From assembly GCA_036245805.1 (NCBI GenBank), contig BTRK01000002.1, forward strand, positions 20,763,067 through 20,827,066: DNA of 64,000 nt, written 5' to 3'. A program made the translations under genes and the position numbers. The notes under the pieces were generated by a model. The model saw only the letters and a list, made by a program, of their open reading frames with translations. It was not told the DNA's origin and searched no databases. Below are positions 60,902 to 64,000 of this stretch, one piece after another. Position 1 is the stretch's first letter, and each line of letters opens with the position of its first letter. Origin of the DNA: Pristionchus mayeri. Its lineage: Eukaryota; Nematoda; Chromadorea; Rhabditida; Neodiplogasteridae.

Positions 60902-61628
60902 CCTCCCCCTTGCAGGAGTGATTCATACGATGGGAAGGCAGTGGACATGTGGGCCTGTGGAATACTCCTCTACTTCATCCTCGTAGGAGTGACTCCCTTC
61001 AGAGGAGAGACTGTCTCCGATCTCAAAGGGGTTAGTAGAGGGGAGAGAGGGAGAAGAGAGGAGAGGTTGTAGAAGGTACTGGAGGGGAAGTACACCTTCC
61101 CTGAGTATCTCTCGCTCTTCTCACAAGAAGTGATGAGGAGACTACTCGAGATGAACAGCAAGGAACGAATGAAAGTGACCGAAGTGAAGGTTCGTCCTCC
61201 CTCCACTTCTCTGAGATGGAGAGATTGCAGAGAATGTATTGGCTGAGAGACAGTCGATTCCCATCGGGAATCGAGTTGGAAGAACCAAAGGGAGCCAAGG
61301 AAAGAATGCTCATCTACGGGATAGACGAAGAGATGATTGAGGAGAGCAGGAGTAAGGGAGCACGGTCAGTAATCCTCCCCTCCCCCCTCCACCAATGATC
61401 TCCCCTTCAGATGCGCAGTGAGTGGCACGTATCGGTCAGTGTGCTTCCAGATGAGACGAGAAGCGAGAGAAATGGAGGAGAGGGTGAGTAGACTCCCCCT
61501 CGTTCCCTTCTCCCCATCAGGAGCACTTTCAGATGAAGAAGGTCAAACTACAAGAGGAGGCATCTCGAATAGGAGTGATAACGAAGAGGAGGTCTAAGAG
61601 TGACAGCAAGGTCTGCTCTCTCCAGTGA
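58234..61628 (+). CDS. NIM1K: NIM1-type AMPK-related serine/threonine kinase
   Basis: Exons in phase include 58234-58293 (MNTRSRTSSLKGAPSSSSLP), about 58449-58480, 58570 onward, and a Ser/Thr-rich linker. The kinase domain starts at EVAIGRRIGFYRLGKELGSG, a NIM1 hallmark. Key residues: Gly loop GSGNFSKV, Lys in VAVKIMEK, Glu in LLGREIENME, catalytic AHRDIKAEN, LVDFGFSR, activation-loop Thr in RTFCGSPPYAAPE (the LKB1-target position in AMPK relatives), and VDMWACGILLYF. A NIM1-specific tail follows: YGIDEEMIEESRSKGAR, VSGTYRSVCFQMRREA, and the end KSDSKVCSLQ. The N terminus between 58790 and 59210 is not fully resolved. The last four residues, CSLQ, form a CaaX-type box. Introns hold C-runs and a CT repeat (60859-60898). 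Confidence 0.9.
60859..60898. repeat. CT dinucleotide run in a kinase intron
   Basis: About 19 CT units in a short intron between the APE-motif exon and the VDMWACG exon. Confidence 0.9.
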
Positions 61629-61767
61629 CTTCCATTCTCAACATCTCTTCATTACGGATACAGTAGAATTTATCCAATTACGATATTATCGTTTTTTCAC
61701 TATATCTATTTATAATGCAAATTTGCGTGTCTCAGTTATCTGTAACGCGATGTTCATTATCATTCAG

Positions 61768-61873
61768 ATGTCCAAGCACTGATAAAATACTTTCAAATTG
61801 TCATTTACCTTTGTGTCCTTTGTGTCATGTCCAAGCACTGATAAAATACTTTCAAATTGTCATTTACCTTTAC
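61768..61873. repeat. 59-bp tandem duplication
   Basis: The block starting atgtccaagcactgataaaa at 61768 is repeated at 61827 with no visible change. It lies between the kinase and the small membrane-protein gene. Confidence 0.9.
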
Positions 61874-61984
61874 ATATATCAGACAAACGAGTAAATGAAT
61901 GGCATTAAATTAGGGTGGGATTCGATTTCCCTCGAAGGTCTCGCAGTCATTCTGTCTCTCTTCTCTCCTCCCTATCGGTCAGAA

Positions 61985-62504
61985 ATGGAGAAGATCGAGA
62001 TGATTATGTTCGCCTTTCTATTCACTGCACTCGGATACTGTATCTACTTGATCCAGGTGGGAGTCCCCTCAAATAGATTGAAATCGATTGATTGCAGGAG
62101 AAGAACAAGGAAGTGGAAGTACTGAATGACAAGGTCACTGCAGCTAGTGTGAGGAGGAAGCAGAAGCAACGGACGAGATCAATAAGTGAGAGATACTGTA
62201 CTTTACACTCCATTCCACCACAAAATTAAATAGTGACATTAGTGAAAGTGACATGTATTGCCTGTAATATTTAATGCAGGAAAGCGTCTGGGATCGATGG
62301 ATGACTTGACTAGCACCACCACCAGGAGTCTCGCGACGGTGAGTGAAAGCGAGTGAAGAGAAGGCGAAGGATTCTTTTCCATCTCATAGAGGTCAATCGA
62401 GAGATGAGGGGAGATGGAGTTGGTTGTAGAATGTACTGGAATGGAAGGACACCTTCTCTGATCTCTCACTCTTCCCACAAGAAGTAATGGGGAGCGATAA
62501 GTAA
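61985..62504 (+). CDS. Small single-pass membrane protein whose last exon is a copy of a kinase exon
   Basis: Four exons join in phase: 61985-62056, 62098-62185, 62280-62338 and 62430-62504, about 97 residues. The N terminus MEKIEMIMFAFLFTALGYCI is a membrane helix without a cleavage site. A basic segment follows (VRRKQKQRTRSIRKRLGSMD), then Ser/Thr-rich sequence (DLTSTTTRSLAT). The last exon encodes VLEWKDTFSDLSLFPQEVMG, plainly a diverged copy of VLEGKYTFPEYLSLFSQEVM in the kinase 1.35 kb upstream, including the gttgtag acceptor. The start follows a cggtcag acceptor. The family of the first three exons is not recognised; the layout resembles small integral membrane proteins. Whether the copied exon is used in the mature mRNA is unproven. 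Confidence 0.6.
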
Positions 62505-62796
62505 ATAATTGTTTGAGAATCCCTCTCTGTCGAGTGCTGAATTCACTTGCAAATCGAGTGAGATCCTCAAGGGGAATGATCAGAAGAAGCCTCCCTCAAC
62601 TACCAATTCCCTTCACAACAACAGTGGACCCACGTGAGACATTCTAGTCCGTGCTACCGTACCTCCCGATTACAGCAACAACGCTCGTCGGTCAAAGGCC
62701 AAGATTTGAAGATCAAAAGCGCCTATCCTGCGTCCCTATATCGAGATGAATACGATCTTTTGATTTACTTTCGTTTACACACGAGTATCATGTTAC
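62505..62796. other. Intergenic
   Basis: Nothing supported. Confidence 0.4.
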
Positions 62797-63014
62797 TGTG
62801 ATAATAGAAAGCGTAGCAAGTTGGTGTGCCTCGGTGCACAAAGGAATCAGCAGAATGGAACGGAGCGTTAAATGTACGGTAGCTGCATGTCGTGCTGTGC
62901 CTTGTGTTGTGCGTGCAGGCACAGCACGACAGGCAGCTACCGTACATTTAACGTTCCGTTCCGTTCTGCTGATTCCTTTGTGCACCGAGGCACACCAACT
63001 TGCTGCGCTTTCTA
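62797..63014. repeat. Short, nearly perfect palindrome (arms about 100 bp)
   Basis: tagaaagcgtagcaagttgg at the left pairs with the reverse complement at 62992-63014. Pairing continues to a small loop (ttgtgttgtgcgt) near 62899-62912. Few mismatches, no coding potential. It does not belong to the other fold-back families seen here. Confidence 0.85.
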
Positions 63015-63098
63015 TTCTCACAGTAAAAAATTAACTGCAGTAGCGCACAAGACTATTTCGATTTTTATCGAGCGAAGAACATAATATGTATATATTAT

Positions 63099-63356
63099 TT
63101 AAAGTTACCCAACACCCTTGAAAATGCCTTTCTATATTATTTAACAATGTAGTAGAACGGGTTCTAATCAGTTAAACTGGAATAATGAAAATAATAGAAA
63201 ATCAATATTTGCAACAACGTAGAGCCGCAAAGTGTCAGTCTGAGTTGCCTGATCACGTCCGCTCTCTCTCTTTTACACACTCTCTCGCTCGTTTTGTCGT
63301 GATCAGGGTACTCCCGCCAGTTCAAATTATTTCCATGGGGTGTTGGGAAACTTTAA
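63099..63356. mobile_element. TTAA-flanked MITE, copy 4 (diverged)
   Basis: TTAAAGTTACCCAACACCCT opens it, and the mirrored gtgttgggaaactttaa closes it. The interior gatcagggta and ctctctctcttttacacact blocks match the other copies. Flanks on both sides read tatgtatatatta, so the duplication may be longer than TTAA. Confidence 0.7.
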
Positions 63357-63950
63357 TATGTATATATTAGTTAGTTCATCTGATTGTGGATTCGTAGATT
63401 CCCTTTCTAAAAGGTGTTGTAGATGTGCCCAGTGAGATTCTGTTAGTGTACCTTCTGTCCAGCTTCTCCCTCTCTAGTTTATAGTGTGGAGTGTGCTTCA
63501 GTCATCCTTTCTCTCCACTCTCTTCATTCTTCTCACATCTCTTCTCCCTCTCTCCATCCAGATGGCTGCCCTTTCCTCTCTTTCTTTATTTCTCCGTCCG
63601 CAGAGGAAAAATACTCCTTGCCCTCTAGATAAGAACCATTCCCGTGATCAACATTCAATATTATTCAGTTTTGTTCGTGCTACCATATTCATTATCATTG
63701 TGGCAATATCCCTCATTTTTTTCCCATCCACTACATTTCCCGTCTCCGAATTTCAGTTGTGTGTGCATATACTTATCGTAGAGCAGATATTGAAGCGCGC
63801 TCTTTCCTCGCTTGTATCGAAATAGCAAAATGCATCCAATAGGTTCATTTCGGAACATGAAAAATGTATGTTGCACATCTGTGAATCAAAACAACACGAA
63901 GCAAATACAAAAATTGAGATGAAAATACCATGGGTAGATATTAATTATTA
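63357..63950. other. Unresolved; hydrophobic open frame 63484-63825
   Basis: A plus-strand frame of 113 codons contains a hydrophobic run (FVRATIFIIIVAISLIFFPS) but has no clear splice context or family. AATAAA-like motifs are absent. Confidence 0.25.
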
Positions 63951-64000
63951 TTACTTCTTCATGTACGCATCAAGCTCAGCATTCAGCTGCTCCTCGGTAA
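63951..64000 (-). CDS. C-terminal end of an ALYREF/CHTOP-like mRNA-export protein (runs off window)
   Basis: The last 15 codons before the stop (taa, 63953-63951) read TEEQLNAELDAYMKK. The EELDAxLDAY pattern at the extreme C terminus is the TREX/UAP56-binding end of Aly/REF and CHTOP proteins (family knowledge). Only this tail is inside the window, so the RNA-binding part cannot be seen. It is transcribed leftward, converging with the genes to its left. Confidence 0.65.
   Translation of the reverse strand, partial: TEEQLNAELDAYMKK

Noticed and set aside
1..64000. CRISPR arrays, operons with ribosome binding sites, phage genes
   Set aside because: Exon-intron structure and protein families are animal. 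The repeats are palindromic elements, not spacer arrays.

Overview
The window is animal nuclear DNA, most likely from a nematode or a similar small invertebrate. Coding sequence is cut into many short exons. The introns are often only 35-60 bases, with GT..AG borders, and many carry runs of G or C or simple repeats. There are no bacterial features. All gene calls come from reading exons by eye on both strands; splice borders were checked for reading phase where exon coordinates are given, and no database search was possible.

Layout. 1-0.9 kb: the WD40 end of a Cdc20/Fizzy protein. 1.7-8.6 kb: a probable SANT/Myb-like DNA-binding protein whose 5.1 kb intron holds a mariner-ended composite element. 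9.4-11.2 kb: a small multi-pass membrane protein. 11.9-16.8 kb: a complete sideroflexin (15 exons) with one 3 kb intron packed with mobile elements. 17.4-18.1 kb: a secreted basic protein. 19.6-22.4 kb: fold-back elements. 22.8-23.7 kb: a single-pass membrane protein. 24.1-25.3 kb: a secreted cysteine-rich protein. 25.4-28.9 kb: more fold-backs, one carrying tRNA-like sequence in both arms. 28.9-33.4 kb: poorly resolved exons and a long palindrome. 34.3-54.5 kb: UTP20, the giant ribosome-biogenesis HEAT protein. 55.7-57.6 kb: a nucleotide-sugar transporter (SLC35A family). 58.2-61.6 kb: an NIM1-type AMPK-related kinase. 62.0-62.5 kb: a small membrane protein. 62.8-63.4 kb: a palindrome and a MITE. 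63.95-64.0 kb: the tail of an ALYREF/CHTOP-like gene on the minus strand.

Most striking are: (1) a complete leucine-rich-repeat, probably GPI-anchored gene (chaoptin-like) lying antisense inside one UTP20 intron, with its stop codon only 21 bases from a UTP20 splice donor; (2) a copy of a NIM1-kinase exon, with its splice acceptor, that now forms the last exon of the neighbouring small membrane-protein gene; (3) a CaaX-like C terminus on the kinase; and (4) at least six families of palindromic or terminal-inverted-repeat elements, several nested in each other.

The genes do not form one pathway. They are ordinary housekeeping and cell-surface genes (cell cycle, mitochondrial serine transport, rRNA processing, Golgi sugar transport, kinase signalling, mRNA export) separated by element-rich DNA.
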